Shown piece by piece: positions 63,281 through 64,000 of a stretch of 64,000 bases of DNA. The notes under the pieces are model-generated. The model was not told the DNA's origin. It searched no databases and saw nothing but the letters and a program-made list of their open reading frames with translations. Position numbers and translations under genes: made by a program. The first letter of the stretch is position 1. Every line of letters begins with the position of its first letter. The stretch covers positions 248,001 to 312,000 of the forward strand of contig WNNJ02002751.1 of NCBI GenBank assembly GCA_012934845.2, written 5' to 3'. Origin of the DNA: Pomphorhynchus laevis. Its lineage: Eukaryota > Acanthocephala > Palaeacanthocephala > Echinorhynchida > Pomphorhynchidae.

Positions 63281-64000
63281 TGAATTTTTGGCCTTGTGTG
63301 TACAACGTGAAAATTTCCGTTGATTTGACGTATAGATAAGGATGACTCGCCGTTTGTTTCACGTCGATGCTTTTCAATGCGAGCTAAATTGAGCTGTGCA
63401 ATATCAGAAGGGGAGCGGTCAGGAAAGATACGGCAAGTTGAGGAAGTGGTAAGAAGTTTAAAACGTTGGGAGAGTACCGAAGAGGCATGTGAACTATGTC
63501 GGAAAACGATTTTTGAGGGTGGAGGACTGAGATGATTGGATTTAGTGGATTTGTTTAAACGAATAAAGGATACAGGATCGATATTATTGAAGAGGGATGG
63601 GTTATCACCAGAAAGAATTGTTGCTAGGATAGACCTGAAAGCAGATTCGTCATCATCGATGCGAGATTGTGGAGAAGCAGATTCGAAAAGCTTTAAGTTT
63701 GATATGATAATACAGCGATTGCGCGAAAGAAAACGATTTCGTTGAAGTGGTGGACGGACTGAGCTGGTAGGAGTCGAGGTAGATGAGCAGATATAAGTGG
63801 AAATGACAGGGGTGCTTGATAAAGAATTAATATTGGTTGGAGCAAGTGTGACAGGAGCGGAGTGTTGAATCGGTTGATCAGATATGTGACTGGATATGAT
63901 TTTAAATGAAGGATGTAAATTATTTGGAAGTGTTACGTGGGAGGTAGAGTAAGGAGAGTTAAAATAGGTTGTGGCATGAGTGACTGGAATGGAGTGTTTA
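63281..64000 (-). pseudogene. L2-C ORF1, C-terminal half
   Basis: The minus strand corresponds to 53000-53738 of L2-B, with the RRM-like region (CIIISNLKLFESAS; LKIVF; CRIFPDRSPSDIA) and the 3' overlap with ORF2. The N-terminus is outside the window. Confidence 0.75.

Larger units (their letters stand above)
60301..64000 (-). mobile_element. L2-like LINE, copy L2-C (continues beyond the window)
   Basis: The best preserved L2 copy: ORF1 from the window edge to about 63290, ORF2 endonuclease (63280-61889), RT (61849-60311), and 3' UTR with gtggcaaatgcgtacaag followed by an AAT-type tail at 60290-60300. Closely matches L2-A and L2-B. Its 5' repeats would lie beyond 64000. Confidence 0.9.

Overview
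This looks like nuclear DNA of an invertebrate animal. It is AT-rich, and it holds several metazoan retroelement types (L2/CR1-like and RTE-like LINEs, two kinds of Penelope-like element, a Ty3/gypsy element, a MULE) around one complete host-type gene. I cannot name the phylum from sequence alone. There are no bacterial operons, CRISPR arrays, rRNA genes or tRNA genes that I can see. Nearly all of the 64 kb is transposable elements inserted into one another.

Layout. 1-1139: 3' part of an RLE-type LINE (minus). 1438-11830: an L2-like LINE (L2-A, minus), split by a Naiad-type (permuted) Penelope block at 2207-8043, which is itself split by a MULE at 4411-6095. 12051-13440: decayed second L2 subfamily (L2b). 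13441-14588: unclassified. 14589-19134: CR1-like LINE (minus) split by a Naiad copy. 19390-27450: Naiad fragments (minus), one of them interrupted by the key object of the window, an RLE-type retrotransposon at 20286-26146. 28374-28994: RTE-like fragment. 29505-30095: intact three-LIM-domain gene. 32168-33385: direct and inverted ~464-bp units that carry hammerhead ribozymes. 33571-39938: head-to-tail canonical Penelope copies that enclose a ubiquilin-like gene fragment. 40170-44163: L2b and RTE-like fragments. 44164-47625 and 51428-52090: three RLE-type copies, the last split by an apparently whole gypsy element (47626-51427). 52110-54593: L2-B (plus). 54594-56181: CR1-like LINE with a whole RT. 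56182-59973: nearly full-length RLE element with a CXC-like N-terminus. 60301-64000: L2-C (minus).

Main result. The 20286-26146 element is bounded by a 12-bp target-site duplication (gttaaatacaca) inside a Naiad copy and ends in AATAAA plus a short A tail. Between these borders it encodes a PHD finger, a reverse transcriptase, a CCHC/restriction-like endonuclease region and, 45 bp downstream, an intact 661-aa ubiquitin-specific protease with its Cys, His and Asp boxes. The protease therefore moved as part of the retrotransposed unit. ULP- or OTU-type proteases are known in some LINEs, but I know of no described USP (C19) one. Its 5' leader shares a 30-bp identical block, CGACAACC-type repeats and a second block with the CXC-type RLE elements here, and a 32-bp block with the L2 5' end.

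Other notable points are an 80-bp direct duplication flanking the MULE, a gypsy element with 90-bp LTRs whose sequence suggests Tf1-like self-priming, hammerhead retrozyme-like units, and a possible pseudoknotted RNA in the Naiad 3' tail.
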